Source: Vreelandella subglaciescola
GTDB taxonomy: Bacteria; Pseudomonadota; Gammaproteobacteria; Pseudomonadales; Halomonadaceae
DNA: 64,000 bases
Assembly (NCBI RefSeq): GCF_900142895.1
Contig: NZ_LT670847.1
Span: forward strand, 1,612,001 to 1,676,000
Direction of reading: 5' to 3'
A program made the position numbers and the translations under genes. The stretch's first letter is position 1. The number at the start of each line of letters is the position of its first letter. Positions 10,580 to 21,637 of this stretch are shown piece after piece. The notes below the pieces were generated by a model. The model did not search any database. It was not told the origin of the DNA and worked only from the letters and a program-made list of their open reading frames with translations.

Positions 10580-10802
10580 AGGGTATCTCCTTAGAGAATA
10601 GGGTTGCCGTTTAACGACAACAGTTTAACTCGATGTTCGCCGCGTGTGCGGCGTTGCGTAATTCCGCTATAGTTGGCGGACGCTTCGTCTCGCCAAAAGC
10701 TGTAACAGGCAAGGCGCTTGGCCGCCTGTTTACACGGGTATGTCTGAGAGGTGGCGTATTCTAGCACGCACTTTTCTGGCTGGCTAGCGCTGCCAGAACA
10801 TG

Positions 10803-10827
10803 AAAAAAGCCCGCCATTCCGGCGGGC
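10803..10827 (-). terminator. Rho-independent terminator after fliD
   Basis: On the minus strand GCCCGCC, a five-base loop, GGCGGGC and six T residues follow the fliD stop at 10867. The remaining sequence between here and rpsT (10580-10802) has no ORF that I can support; it should hold the rpsT promoter, but I see no clear -35/-10 pair. Confidence 0.85.
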
Positions 10828-10866
10828 CCTCGTTCAGACGTACCTTACAAGGCGTACCGGCGGACG

Positions 10867-12240
10867 TTAGTTCTTGCCGCTGCTCATCTGGCTAAGCGCA
10901 TCGAACTGCTGGGTCAGGTAGGAGCTTGTCTGGTTCATCTGCGCCACCATGCCGTCAAGCTGGCTGAACTGCGTGCGGTAGCGCGCCACGGTGCGATCCA
11001 CGGACTGTTCCATGCGGTCATAGCGCTGGCCCAACGAATCGATGCGGTTTTCAGCGCTGCTGATCGCCCCATTCACCGAGCCGTTATCGCTCAGCATCTG
11101 ACCCACCGAGCCTTCCAGCCGCGCGGCAAAGCCGTCGCTGTCATCCACGCCGGCAAAAAAGTCGGACAGCGCCTGCTGATCGCTGGACAGCACGTCATCG
11201 AGCTTGTCGCTATCCACCGACAGGCTACCGTCAACCTCCAGCGAAATGCCGATGTCGCTGAGCATCGAGAAGTCGCTGCCGGCATTGCCCATACCGCCCA
11301 CTACGTTGCGCAGGCTTGATTCCACCATGCGCACAGTGCTGTCACCGTTGAGCTCGCCGGCCTGGCCGGTTTCCGCATTGAACGAGGTCAGCTTGCCGGT
11401 GGTTTCTTTAAGGTCGTTATAGGCATCGACAAAACCGGTGACGGCCTCGCGCACGGCCAGGGTGTCCTGCTCGACGGTGACGGTGCTCTCGCCTTCTTCT
11501 TTGAGGTTGAGCGTGACGCCCTGAATGGCGTCTTCAACCTGGTTGTTGGCGCTGGTAATGCCGATACCGTTCACCGTCAGTGAAGCATCGGTGCCGGCCT
11601 GCAGCGTGCCGCCATCTGCCACGAGGGCGTCATCGGCCGAAATGGTCGCATCACCATCGAATGAGAAGCCGCTGATTGAGGCATCCGCCCCGGTTTCCCG
11701 GGAGCTTAACGCCAGCCGGTAGCCGGTGCCGTCGTTGATGATGGAAGCGTTAACGCCGGATTCCTCATCGGCGTTGATCGCATCGCGGACGTCTTCCAGG
11801 GTGCTTCCCGCCTCAATGGCCACGGTCTTGTCGGGGCCGCTACCAAAACTTAGCGTCATCTCCTGGGCGCTTGCCGCGACCTCGTCGGTCGGGTCGCCGG
11901 TGCTGTTGCCCGAGGCCAGGGTGCCGCGGGTGGCCAGCGTCTCCACGTTGATCTGATAGCCGCCGGGCATGGCGTTTTTATCCGCCGCCGCGCCAACAGA
12001 GTCGCCGCTGGTGCTGGCCGAAAGGCTGGAGTAAAGATCGCCGCTGTTAAGCGTTTCCGCCGCGTCCTGCAGCTTGGAAAGCGCCCCCTTCAGCTGGCCG
12101 AATGCCGTGATCTTGGTGTCCTCGGTCTTGATCTGGCGCTCAATCGGCGCCAGCTTTTCCCGCTCGGCATCCTTGAGCTGATCAAGCAGGCCGTTAAGGT
12201 CAAGCCCCGAGCCGATACCTAACGATGAAATCGTACCCAT
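10867..12240 (-). CDS. fliD: Flagellar filament cap protein FliD (HAP2)
   Basis: A 457-residue FliD. The N-terminal domain opens with ISSLGIGSGLDLNGLLDQLK, an almost invariant motif, and is followed by a coiled-coil-like stretch and a Thr/Ser/Asp-rich core. The C-terminus contains DRTVARYRTQFSQLDGMVAQ and MNQTSSYLTQQFDAL, the coiled-coil end shared by caps. It is exported through the flagellar channel and forms the cap under which flagellin polymerises. No other flagellar gene (fliC, fliS, flaG) is nearby, so it is a stand-alone transcription unit between rpsT and nhaD with its own sigma-28-type promoter. Confidence 0.94.
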   Translation of the reverse strand: MGTISSLGIGSGLDLNGLLDQLKDAEREKLAPIERQIKTEDTKITAFGQLKGALSKLQDAAETLNSGDLYSSLSASTSGDSVGAAADKNAMPGGYQINVETLATRGTLASGNSTGDPTDEVAASAQEMTLSFGSGPDKTVAIEAGSTLEDVRDAINADEESGVNASIINDGTGYRLALSSRETGADASISGFSFDGDATISADDALVADGGTLQAGTDASLTVNGIGITSANNQVEDAIQGVTLNLKEEGESTVTVEQDTLAVREAVTGFVDAYNDLKETTGKLTSFNAETGQAGELNGDSTVRMVESSLRNVVGGMGNAGSDFSMLSDIGISLEVDGSLSVDSDKLDDVLSSDQQALSDFFAGVDDSDGFAARLEGSVGQMLSDNGSVNGAISSAENRIDSLGQRYDRMEQSVDRTVARYRTQFSQLDGMVAQMNQTSSYLTQQFDALSQMSSGKN

Positions 12241-12341
12241 AATTCAAGCCATCCTTTCATAGGGCAGCGACCCCGCGAAGTAATCGTTGTGACGTGTCGC
12301 GCCGCGTGAATTCGCCATGAAGACGTTCTCTGTACCGTATT

Positions 12342-12368
12342 ATTTCGGTCGCTTGACGATTAACTTGA
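12342..12368 (-). promoter_or_regulatory. Sigma-28 (FliA) type promoter for fliD
   Basis: On the minus strand TCAAGTTA (12361-12368) and ACCGAAAT (12342-12349) are separated by 11 bases. The sigma-28 consensus is TAAAGTTT-N11-GCCGATAA; the matches are 6/8 and 5/8 at the ideal spacing, about 100 bases before the fliD start. This agrees with late-flagellar control. The rest of the 403-base gap 12241-12643 is AT-rich; it must also hold the nhaD promoter, which I cannot place. Confidence 0.6.
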
Positions 12369-12643
12369 CCCGTTTTAAGTATGTTTATGAAAGGTTATGT
12401 AAAAACAAGAAACAAACCACCATCAATACGCAGGCGACATCGAGACGAACCCCCAGATATACGCTAAAGCCCTTTGCATGACCATACCCATAAAGGATAA
12501 CTTGCTAAAAAACCACGCAATCAAAGGGTTATTACCGCCTATCGTTCGCTTTTCTGACATATTTTCTTGCCTGCCTAACTGTTAGCCTAACAGCACGCTA
12601 ATATGCTTTCTATTGATGTCCGGCCGTAAGGAATAACGTCGTC

Positions 12644-14119
12644 ATGAACCAGCTGCCCATGCCTCTGCGCCAGCCGCGATCCCTTCGCCGCTGGCCTTTT
12701 TTGTTGCTTGTGCCCCTGCTGCTTGTCAGCCTGCCCGGCTGGGCAATGACCGGCGAGCTCAATCTGACCAGCACGGGCGTGGGCCTGTTTGCCGTGGCGA
12801 TTTTCGTGCTGGCGTATGTATTGGTCATCGCCGAAGAAAAGATTCACATGCGCAAATCCAAACCGGTGCTGATCGCCGCCGGCATTATCTGGGGGCTGGT
12901 GGGCTGGGTCTACGTACAAAACGGCATGTCCGAGGCCTCGGAGCATGCATTTCGCATGACGCTGCTGGAATTTACCGAGCTGATGCTGTTTTTGCTGGTG
13001 GCGATGACCTACATCAACGCCATGGAAGAGCGGCGCGTCTTCGACAAGCTGCGCTCATGGATGCTGCTCAAGGGGTTCAACTACAAGACGCTGTTCTGGC
13101 TCACCGGCGGGCTGGCCTTCGTGCTCTCGCCCATTGCCGACAACCTGACCACCGCGCTGTTGATGTGCGCGGTGGTCACCAAAGTGGCCGAAGGCGACAA
13201 GCGCTTTATCAACCTGGCCTGCATCAACATCGTGATTGCCGCCAACGCCGGCGGCGCCTTCAGCCCGTTTGGCGATATCACCACACTGATGGTATGGCAG
13301 GCGGGGCTGGTGGAGTTTCAGCAGTTTTTCGTCCTGTTTTTGCCCGCGTTGGTCAACTTCCTGGTACCCGCGGTGATCATGAGCCTGTTCATTAAAGACG
13401 CCAAACCCGAAAGCGTCCATGAAGACGTCTGGCTCAAGCGCGGCGCGCGGCGCATTGTGCTGCTGTTTTTACTCACCATTGTTACCGCGGTGCTGTGCCA
13501 TACGCTGCTGCACTTGCCGCCGGTGCTGGGCATGATGACCGGGCTTGGCTACCTGCAGTTTTTTGGCTACTACCTGCGCCGCAGCCTGCCACGCTCGCTG
13601 GAACGCAAACGCGAACGCTACAGCCGCCGGGGCGATGACAAAAAACTCGCCCAGCTGGGCAGCGTTGTGCCCTTCGACGTCTTCAGCCGCGTGGCACGCG
13701 CCGAGTGGGATACGCTGCTGTTCTTCTACGGCGTGGTGATGTGCGTCGGCGGGCTGGGCTTCATGGGTTACCTGGGGCTGCTGTCAGAGGCGCTTTACGG
13801 CGGCTGGGACGCTACCTGGGCGAATATTACGCTCGGTGTGGTATCGGCACTGGTGGACAACATTCCGGTCATGTTTGCGGTACTGACCATGGAACCGGAG
13901 ATGTCACAGGGGCACTGGCTGCTGATTACGCTGACCGCCGGCGTGGGCGGCAGCCTGCTGTCCATTGGATCGGCAGCGGGGGTCGCCGTCATGGGGCAGG
14001 CGCGAGGCGCCTACACCTTCATGGGGCATTTGCGCTGGATGCCGGTTATTGCTCTCGGCTACATCGCCAGCATTCTGGTGCACCTGTGGCTGAACGCCGG
14101 TACCTTTGCCGCAGCCTAG
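12644..14119 (+). CDS. nhaD: NhaD-type Na+/H+ antiporter
   Basis: A 491-residue inner-membrane protein with about 12 hydrophobic segments. An N-terminal signal-like segment (WPFLLLVPLLLVSLPGWA) comes first. The conserved NhaD blocks are SPIADNLTTALLMCAVV, ANAGGAFSPFGDITTLMVWQ and a C-terminal part with VDNIPVMFAVLTMEPEMSQG. NhaD expels Na+ (or Li+) in exchange for protons and is typical of marine and halophilic bacteria. It stands alone and ends ten bases before the converging GST remnant. Confidence 0.93.
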   Translation: MNQLPMPLRQPRSLRRWPFLLLVPLLLVSLPGWAMTGELNLTSTGVGLFAVAIFVLAYVLVIAEEKIHMRKSKPVLIAAGIIWGLVGWVYVQNGMSEASEHAFRMTLLEFTELMLFLLVAMTYINAMEERRVFDKLRSWMLLKGFNYKTLFWLTGGLAFVLSPIADNLTTALLMCAVVTKVAEGDKRFINLACINIVIAANAGGAFSPFGDITTLMVWQAGLVEFQQFFVLFLPALVNFLVPAVIMSLFIKDAKPESVHEDVWLKRGARRIVLLFLLTIVTAVLCHTLLHLPPVLGMMTGLGYLQFFGYYLRRSLPRSLERKRERYSRRGDDKKLAQLGSVVPFDVFSRVARAEWDTLLFFYGVVMCVGGLGFMGYLGLLSEALYGGWDATWANITLGVVSALVDNIPVMFAVLTMEPEMSQGHWLLITLTAGVGGSLLSIGSAAGVAVMGQARGAYTFMGHLRWMPVIALGYIASILVHLWLNAGTFAAA

Positions 14120-14129
14120 CGCCCTTCTG

Positions 14130-14754
14130 TCAGCCAGGCAGGCTTAACGGGCCGGCGCGTTCGACCACGCGCTGCCAGGCGGCGTCGGCCTCAATACGCT
14201 GGATAAACGCGGCAATGGCCGGATAGTCGTCCAGCGGGCGCGTCATTGAGAGCGCCTGCAGCGGAAAGCTCATCTGAATATCCGCACCGCTGGGCCAGGA
14301 CGAGGCAAACTGGCCGTGCTCAGCCAGATACGCCTCGATCATCGCCATGTGCCGGGCCAGCTGCGGCGCCAGAAAGCGCTGATTCACGGTTTTGTGAATG
14401 CCCCGGGCAATGGGTTTGATCAGCCACGGTGACTGCTTGGGCAGCTGGCCGAATACCAGCTGCATCACCAGCAACGGCATCAGCGAGCCTTCGGCGTAGT
14501 GCAACCAGTAGCGGTAGTCGACCCACCCTCGCGTATCCCCGGCGCCGGGCTGGCAGCGCCCTTCGCCATAGCACGCCAGTAAGTACTCGATAATCGCGCC
14601 GGATTCGGCCACCGTTTGTTCGCCGTCGGTAATCACCGGCGACTTGCCCAGCGACTGGATGCGCCTGAGCGATTCGGGCGCCAGCTGGGTCTCCGGATCG
14701 CGCTGGTACTCTACCAGCTCGTAGTCAAGCGCCAGGGTTTGGCAGACTCAACCT
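14130..14754 (-). pseudogene. Glutathione S-transferase, 5' end lost at an IS30-family remnant
   Basis: The frame reads ..LALDYELVEYQRDPETQ, then SLGKSPVITDGEQTVAESGA, continuing to an all-helical GST C-terminal domain. It therefore keeps the later part of the thioredoxin-like domain (SPVITDGE..ESGAI, the glutathione gamma-Glu site) but has no beginning: the first 25 or so residues, including the catalytic Ser/Tyr/Cys and the start codon, are missing. The coding sequence stops at the insertion-element end near 14754. A GTG at 14636 is the only in-frame start left and would give a protein without the active site. A full-length relative would be about 205-220 residues. Confidence 0.8.
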
Positions 14755-15233
14755 GCAAGTGCAACACAGTCCCGCATGAACCTGCCAGGATGAGTCCATG
14801 AGCCGACATTACCAGCACCTGAACGCGACCGAGCGGGCCATGATCCGTTTGCTTGATGACGACGGTAAATCTGTCCGTGAGATTGCCCGTCGTATCGGTC
14901 GAAGTGCGTCGACCGTCAGCCGGGAACGATGCCGTGGACACGACGATGACCAGCGAAATGGCTCGTCACGAGGAGCTCGCCCGCCGGCTGAACATGACCA
15001 TCTGGTTTGCCGATCCACATGCCCCGTGGCAGCGCGGCAGCAACGAGAACACGAACGGCCTGCTCCGCCAGTTCCTGCCCAAAGGCACCGACCTGAGCCA
15101 CGTAACGCAGACCCAGTTCAACGACATCGCCGAGCTGATGAACAATCGCCCTCGCAAGACCCTCGACTTCAAAACACCCAATGAAGTCATGGCCGAAGAG
15201 CTAAATCAAACCGCCAGGGAGTGTTGCGCTTGA
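14755..15233 (+). mobile_element. IS30-family element, internally deleted remnant
   Basis: Imperfect terminal inverted repeats (14755-14767 GCAAGTGCAACAC; complement of 15221-15233 TCAAGCGCAACAC, 11/13 identical) bound a transposase remnant. Its N-terminal helix-turn-helix is present (start at 14798: HLNATERAMIRLLDDDGKSV, then REIARRIGRSASTVSRE). It then jumps, out of frame, to the C-terminal catalytic part (WFADPHAPWQRGSNENTNGL, with the DDE glutamate in NENTN). Roughly 180-200 residues of the usual 320 or so are missing near 14930, so it cannot make transposase but could be moved in trans. Exact ends may lie a few bases further out. Confidence 0.82.
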
Positions 15234-15756
15234 TCTTTGAGACCAAGTGATTGACTCGGCGGATCATCATGTCGGTATCGGTGATGAACGTGGCCTGGCC
15301 GGTATCAAAGGCCACCGACATCAGGCGCAGCTCGTTTTCCTGTTCACAGCGGCGGGTAATATCTTCCTTGACGGTGACGAAGCTGACAATCTCACCGGCG
15401 GTATTTTTCACCGGGGTGATGGTTTGCGCTTCCCAGTAAAGCTCACCGCTTTTGCGCCGATTCAACAGCTCACCCTGCCACACCTTGCCTTCGCGCAGCG
15501 TCGTCCAGAGCTCGTCATAGACGACATCAGGCGTCATGCCCGACTGGATCAGCGCCGGCGTCTGGCCCAGCAGCTCATCGCGGTCGTAGCCGGTCACATC
15601 CAGAAAACACTGATTGACGAATTCGATATGGCCGCTTGCATCGGTGATCGCCGTCGCCACGGGGCTTTGCTCCACGGCAATATAAAATTGCTCGAAGCGC
15701 TTACCCACGTCTGCTTCGCCGCTGCTGAATGCCTGATGCAGGGATGGTTCCATCAT
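15234..15756 (-). pseudogene. PAS-domain signalling protein, 3' end lost at the IS30-family remnant
   Basis: From the ATG at 15756 the frame encodes a PAS domain (EQSPVATAITDASGHIEFVN..FLDVTGYDRDELLGQ) with its PAC motif (SFVTVKEDITRR), then the start of a second PAS domain (TFITDTDMMIRRVN). There the homology stops and about 15 residues of IS-derived tail follow to a stop at 15187. Proteins of this type normally continue into GGDEF/EAL, kinase or receptor modules, so the output domain is gone. What is left may still fold as a single PAS domain. Confidence 0.75.
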
Positions 15757-15869
15757 CGCCGTTGCTCTCCTGTTGCGCCAAGACCCTGGAAACAGGTTGG
15801 TAAGGGGATGATAGCTAACCGTAGTTGAGTGTAAGCGTCAAACATAAGGACCAGGTCTTTTTAGCCCTG

Positions 15870-16841
15870 TTATTCAGCCACGCGTTGATGCAGGTCAATT
15901 ACGTGGTTGCTGGTCTGCATGGCCGTCTGGACGTCCGCAGCGGCGCGTCTCTCCACGAACAGGCTGTTACCGGGAATTTTCTTGGCCTGATGTTTGAGCT
16001 CGGAAAGCTCGGAGGCAATATCCAGCGGCTGATAGCCGGTGCCAGGCTCAACCGGCTTGACCGCGACGGAGAGGCTGACAAAAGGCACAAAAAGCGCCTC
16101 ACCCTGACGGTTGTCGGTTTTAATCCCGCCCCGTTGCCGGTCGGCCTCGGCATAAAAGGTCGGCGCAATTTTTTCAAAGCAGCGCAATACCTGATGTATC
16201 GCCTGCTCCCAGTGCGCCAGAGGAAGCAGCAGCATGAAGTCGTCACCACCGATATGACCAATGAAGCCGCCGGCGCTTTCGCCCTGTGCCTGCAGCAGAC
16301 GTGCCAGCGACACGATGACCTGATCACCGCGTGCGTAACCGTACACATCGTTGAGCGCCTTGAAGCTGTCCAGATCCACGTAGACAGCGGCAAAGCCTTC
16401 GTCCCGCGCCAGATACTGGCCTAGCGTTTCCTGAATCAGGATATTGCCGGGCAACCCGGTCAGCGGGTTGGCGTGGCGTGCCTGACGCACCTGCACCGCG
16501 GTAATTTCGCGCAACAAATCAATAATGCTGCCCATGCCCAGATAGGCGCCGTCGTTTTCCACGATCACGAAATCTTCCTGCTCGATATCATGACGTTCGG
16601 TCAACTTCTGGCTTAGCGCATCCAGCGGGGTATCCGCTCTGGCCACCAGCATGTGCGTATCCATCACGTCGAGCACTTGCGTTCGGGCATAAAGCGAGTG
16701 GCTGAACGGGTTGGTAAACAACGCCAGAAAGCTGCTGCGACGCAGCACGCCGATAGGCTGATCATCGGCGACAACGGCCACACAGCGCAGGCTTGAATGG
16801 CGTTGAAAGCGTTCGAGCCAATGAGCTTCTTGCGCCGTCAT
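15870..16841 (-). CDS. CBS-domain diguanylate cyclase-like protein (GGDDF variant)
   Basis: A 323-residue protein. Residues about 1-130 form a CBS pair (VMDTHMLVARADTPLDALSQ; FVIVENDGAYLGMGSIIDLL). The rest is a GGDEF domain with NPLTGLPGN, YVDLDSFKALNDVYGYARGD and the active-site loop as GHIGGDDFMLL (GGDDF instead of GGDEF). It resembles the C-terminal two-thirds of EAL-CBS-GGDEF proteins but lacks an EAL domain. The Asp-for-Glu change may still allow c-di-GMP synthesis or may mark a GTP/c-di-GMP-binding role. The start at 16841 is chosen because the frame upstream has no family similarity. Confidence 0.75.
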   Translation of the reverse strand: MTAQEAHWLERFQRHSSLRCVAVVADDQPIGVLRRSSFLALFTNPFSHSLYARTQVLDVMDTHMLVARADTPLDALSQKLTERHDIEQEDFVIVENDGAYLGMGSIIDLLREITAVQVRQARHANPLTGLPGNILIQETLGQYLARDEGFAAVYVDLDSFKALNDVYGYARGDQVIVSLARLLQAQGESAGGFIGHIGGDDFMLLLPLAHWEQAIHQVLRCFEKIAPTFYAEADRQRGGIKTDNRQGEALFVPFVSLSVAVKPVEPGTGYQPLDIASELSELKHQAKKIPGNSLFVERRAAADVQTAMQTSNHVIDLHQRVAE

Positions 16842-17103
16842 ACAGGACTCCGTGTCAGCGGGTGCTTGTGCCCAAAGCCTGCACGTCATGCATGACAGCA
16901 CCGTGACGCGTGCAGCCGGCGCTCGGGCTTCAGCCGTCAGTAACATCATGATCACCAGCGCGATATGCTGCGATTTGCCAGCGCGCGGTGCGAACGTCAA
17001 GATCAGCGTGAGCGGACACGGTGTAAAAAGCAGGGATAATATCCGCCACCAGCAGGCAAGGGAGAGGCTCAAGGTGACACTATCGAAAGTGACGTTATCG
17101 AAG

Positions 17104-18105
17104 ATGAGATTATCGCAGCAAGTGCCGCCTGCAACCCTTGAAGGCGTCGACGATACGCTGACGGCGCCGGCGCTGCGCGATATGGCCTGGCTGCTGCACG
17201 CGCCCGACCTCGTCATCCTGCCCGGCTACGCCGGCCGCCCCGATAACCGGGCACTGGGGTTTACGCCACACGGCACGCTGGCCGCCTGGCTTGGCCACCA
17301 CGCGGCCAGCCTGGCAGAGCAGCCATGGGGCGGGCTGCACCGTGCCCGCATGGGGCATTATCACGAGCGGCTGTGGCACTACCTGCTTGACCATGCGCCG
17401 GACACGCGGCTGCTGGCGCGCAACGTGCGGGTATTCCAGCGGCGCAACACGCTGGGCGAGCTGGACATGCTCTACCGCACGCGCCGCGACCCGGCACCGG
17501 TGCATCTGGAAGTGGCGATCAAGTTCTATCTGGGACTGCCCGAGGGGCCCGGCGCAGCAGCAAGCCCGAGCCGCTGGATTGGCCCCGGCGGCATCGACAG
17601 CCTGGCGCGCAAATCCGCGCACATGGCGCGTCATCAACTGGCGTTTTCGGCCGGCACGGCCGCGCGTCAGACCCTGCGCCACTGGCTGGCGCCGCGAGAC
17701 AGCGGCGAAACCCTGCCCCCGCTGCGCCCGCAATTTGCCATGCCGGGCGTGCTTTTCTACCCCTGGCACGCCACGCTGCCGGCGCCCGAGGGCAGTACGC
17801 CGGATCATCATCGCGGGCTCTGGTGCTACGCCCAAGACTGGCCGGCGCTGCGGGCATCGTTGGGCGAAATTGCGCTAGGCGCATGGTTGCCCAAACCCTG
17901 CTGGCTGGCACCGCCGCCGCTGACTCACTTTACCCCGCTGGATGAGGCCGCCAACACCGCGTTGGCACGACTTGAGGAGCGGCCCGTGCCCCAGCAGCTA
18001 ATGGTTTACGCACCGGAGACGCGGCGTACCCGGCGCGTCTTTATCGTGCCCAACGACTGGCCACGGCAGATTCCATTGCCGCCCGTTCCTCATTGGTCTG
18101 GCTAA
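17104..18105 (+). CDS. DUF1853 family protein
   Basis: A 333-residue soluble protein matching DUF1853 by its pattern: an N-terminal [13 protein letters not shown], then LGHYHE-like [48 protein letters not shown] and a C-terminal [14 protein letters not shown]...[10 protein letters not shown] resembles a restriction-endonuclease-like core (E/D..ExK), as noted for this family; the function is unknown. The start at 17104 is the first family-like position, though in-frame GTG codons lie just upstream inside a short repeat. It is convergent with proB and overlaps it by four bases. Confidence 0.75.
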   Translation: MRLSQQVPPATLEGVDDTLTAPALRDMAWLLHAPDLVILPGYAGRPDNRALGFTPHGTLAAWLGHHAASLAEQPWGGLHRARMGHYHERLWHYLLDHAPDTRLLARNVRVFQRRNTLGELDMLYRTRRDPAPVHLEVAIKFYLGLPEGPGAAASPSRWIGPGGIDSLARKSAHMARHQLAFSAGTAARQTLRHWLAPRDSGETLPPLRPQFAMPGVLFYPWHATLPAPEGSTPDHHRGLWCYAQDWPALRASLGEIALGAWLPKPCWLAPPPLTHFTPLDEAANTALARLEERPVPQQLMVYAPETRRTRRVFIVPNDWPRQIPLPPVPHWSG

Positions 18106-19250
18106 TCAGGCAAGCGCATTACCACGAGGTTATCGCGGTGAATCAGCGAGCGTGCTTCGACGTAGCCCAGCAGCGCCTCGATCTGGTGGCTGGGCTGACC
18201 CTTCAGTTTGCGCGCCTCGGCCGCGCCGTAGTTGATCAGTCCCTTGGCCACCAGCGCACCCTGTTCGTCCACGCAGGCGACCATATCGCCGCGGCGAAAC
18301 GTCCCCTGCACCTCGCGCACGCCCACCGCCAGCAGACTTGAACCACGCTCGCGCAGCACCTTGATGGCGCCGGCATCCAGCGTCAGCGTGCCGCGCACCT
18401 GCAGCTGGCCGGCCAGCCAGCGCTTGCGCGCCGCCAGCGGTGCATGCACGGGGCGCAGCAGCGTACCCAGCGTCTCGCCATCCAGCAGCCGCGTGAGGAC
18501 GTCGGGCTGGCGACCGCTGGCGATCACCGTCACCGCGCCGGAACGCGCGGCCAGCTTGGCGGCGCGTATCTTGGTACTCATGCCGCCCCGCCCCAGCGCG
18601 CCGCCGCCACCGGCGACAGCCGCCAGGCGCGGGTCATCGGCGCGGCCTTCGGCGATCAGCCCGGCACCGGGGTCGTGGCGCGGGTCGGCGTCAAACAGCC
18701 CTTCCTGATCGGTGAGCAGCAACAGCGCGTCGGCCTCAAGCAGGTTGGCGACCAGCGCGCCCAGGGTGTCGTTATCACCAAAGCGGATTTCATCGGTAAC
18801 CACGGTGTCGTTTTCATTGATGACCGGCACCACGCGCATGTCGACCAGCGTGCGCAGCGCCGACAGCGCGTTCAGGTAACGCTTGCGGTTGGACAGGTCA
18901 TCGTGAGTCAGCAGGATTTGCGCGGTGAGAATATCGTGGCGGGCAAAATGCTGCTCGTAGCTCTGAGTCAGGCCGTTTTGCCCTACCGCTGCCGCCGCTT
19001 GAAGCTCGTGCACCTCGCTGGGCCGCGCCTGCCAGCCCAACCGCAGCATGCCGGCAGCCACGGCGCCGGACGACACCAGCACAACGTCAACGCCGCGACG
19101 GTGCAGCGCAGCAATCTGGTCGACCCAGCGACCAATGGCCATCTCATCCAGCCCGCGACCGTCGTTGGTCAACAGCGAGCTGCCGATTTTCACCACCACC
19201 CGCCGCGCCTGGCCAAGCGCCTCGCGCCCGGGCTCCTGCTCATTGCTCAC
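18102..19250 (-). CDS. proB: Glutamate 5-kinase
   Basis: A 382-residue enzyme for the first step of proline synthesis (glutamate to glutamyl 5-phosphate), important for osmolyte supply in halophiles. The amino-acid-kinase domain has [29 protein letters not shown] and [12 protein letters not shown]. The C-terminal PUA domain (about residues 285-365) has [20 protein letters not shown] and [15 protein letters not shown]. It lies downstream of obgE with an 80-base gap. The usual partner proA is not adjacent. Confidence 0.95.
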   Translation of the reverse strand: MSNEQEPGREALGQARRVVVKIGSSLLTNDGRGLDEMAIGRWVDQIAALHRRGVDVVLVSSGAVAAGMLRLGWQARPSEVHELQAAAAVGQNGLTQSYEQHFARHDILTAQILLTHDDLSNRKRYLNALSALRTLVDMRVVPVINENDTVVTDEIRFGDNDTLGALVANLLEADALLLLTDQEGLFDADPRHDPGAGLIAEGRADDPRLAAVAGGGGALGRGGMSTKIRAAKLAARSGAVTVIASGRQPDVLTRLLDGETLGTLLRPVHAPLAARKRWLAGQLQVRGTLTLDAGAIKVLRERGSSLLAVGVREVQGTFRRGDMVACVDEQGALVAKGLINYGAAEARKLKGQPSHQIEALLGYVEARSLIHRDNLVVMRLPD

Positions 19251-19294
19251 TGCGTCGCTCCTTGCCTGTCAGCCGGCGTTAAACGTTGCGTCGC

Positions 19295-19330
19295 TCTCAA
19301 GAGCCGTTCTCAAGAGCCGTTCTCAAGAGC

Positions 19331-19331
<1 letters not shown>
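19295..19331. repeat. Three tandem 13-bp units between proB and obgE
   Basis: TCTCAAGAGCCGT occurs at 19295-19307 and 19308-19320, and its first 11 bases at 19321-19331, where the last copy touches the obgE stop. The units have no T tail and do not form a strong hairpin. They may be slippage-prone filler in the obgE-proB spacer. Confidence 0.85.
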
Positions 19332-20967
<1,636 letters not shown>

Positions 20968-20999
20968 GGATCAAATCCTCCTTAAGGGACAGTAACCGC

Positions 21000-21311
21000 T
21001 TACGCGGAAATTCCGGTGATTTTGACTTCGGTGAACCACTGACGATGGCCCTGACGGGTCATGCTGTGCTTCCGGCGACGGAACTTGATGATCGTGATTT
21101 TATCACCGCGACCGTGATCAACGATCTCTGCCGCCACTTTAGCGCCGTCGACCAACGGAGCGCCAATTTTCACGTCGTCGCCGTCGGCAACCATCAGCAC
21201 TTCGTCAAACTCGATGGTTTCGCCGGTGGGAAGTTCCAGCTTCTCGAGCTTCAGCGTCTGGCCTTCCTGAACGCGGTACTGTTTGCCACCGCTTTTGATT
21301 ACTGCGTACAT
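21000..21311 (-). CDS. rplU: 50S ribosomal protein L21
   Basis: A 103-residue protein starting [20 protein letters not shown], with the conserved end [20 protein letters not shown]. It binds 23S rRNA. First gene of the rplU-rpmA pair. Confidence 0.98.
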   Translation of the reverse strand: MYAVIKSGGKQYRVQEGQTLKLEKLELPTGETIEFDEVLMVADGDDVKIGAPLVDGAKVAAEIVDHGRGDKITIIKFRRRKHSMTRQGHRQWFTEVKITGISA

Positions 21312-21469
21312 GTCTCTCTCCGGAACGGATCATGATGGCGGCGCGCCCTCAGGCACGGCCGCCGCGCTCATCGCGCCTGGCTCTTGTTCGATACGCGCAC
21401 AATCGACCTGCGGCGAGTGGCGCCCCTTTCGGCAGCCATCTGACAGGGAGCATGACAAGCGGGTCGCGT

Positions 21470-21498
21470 ATTATAGCGATGCTCGCGGGTGAGCACAA
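21470..21498 (-). promoter_or_regulatory. Sigma-70 promoter for rplU-rpmA
   Basis: On the minus strand TTGTGC (21493-21498) and a perfect TATAAT (21470-21475) are 17 bases apart, about 160 bases before the rplU start. The rest of the 326-base gap 21312-21637 has no supported ORF; the leader between this promoter and rplU could hold attenuation structure, but I see no clear hairpin. Confidence 0.6.
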
Positions 21499-21637
21499 CC
21501 GTTCGCCAAAATCAACCGCGCGCACCGGCGCCGCCGCCCCATACCGCATCGCCGCCGCCTTGACGCTCAACCACCGCCCCCATAGCATGAGCGGCATTGT
21601 CTTGTTGACTGCTTTACTTCACCCCTTGCCGCGATGA

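Noticed and set aside
16842..17103. The N-terminal extension of the minus-strand frame to 17216, or of the DUF1853 frame back to 16852
   Set aside because: Neither extension resembles its protein family; the intergenic region is merely open in both frames.
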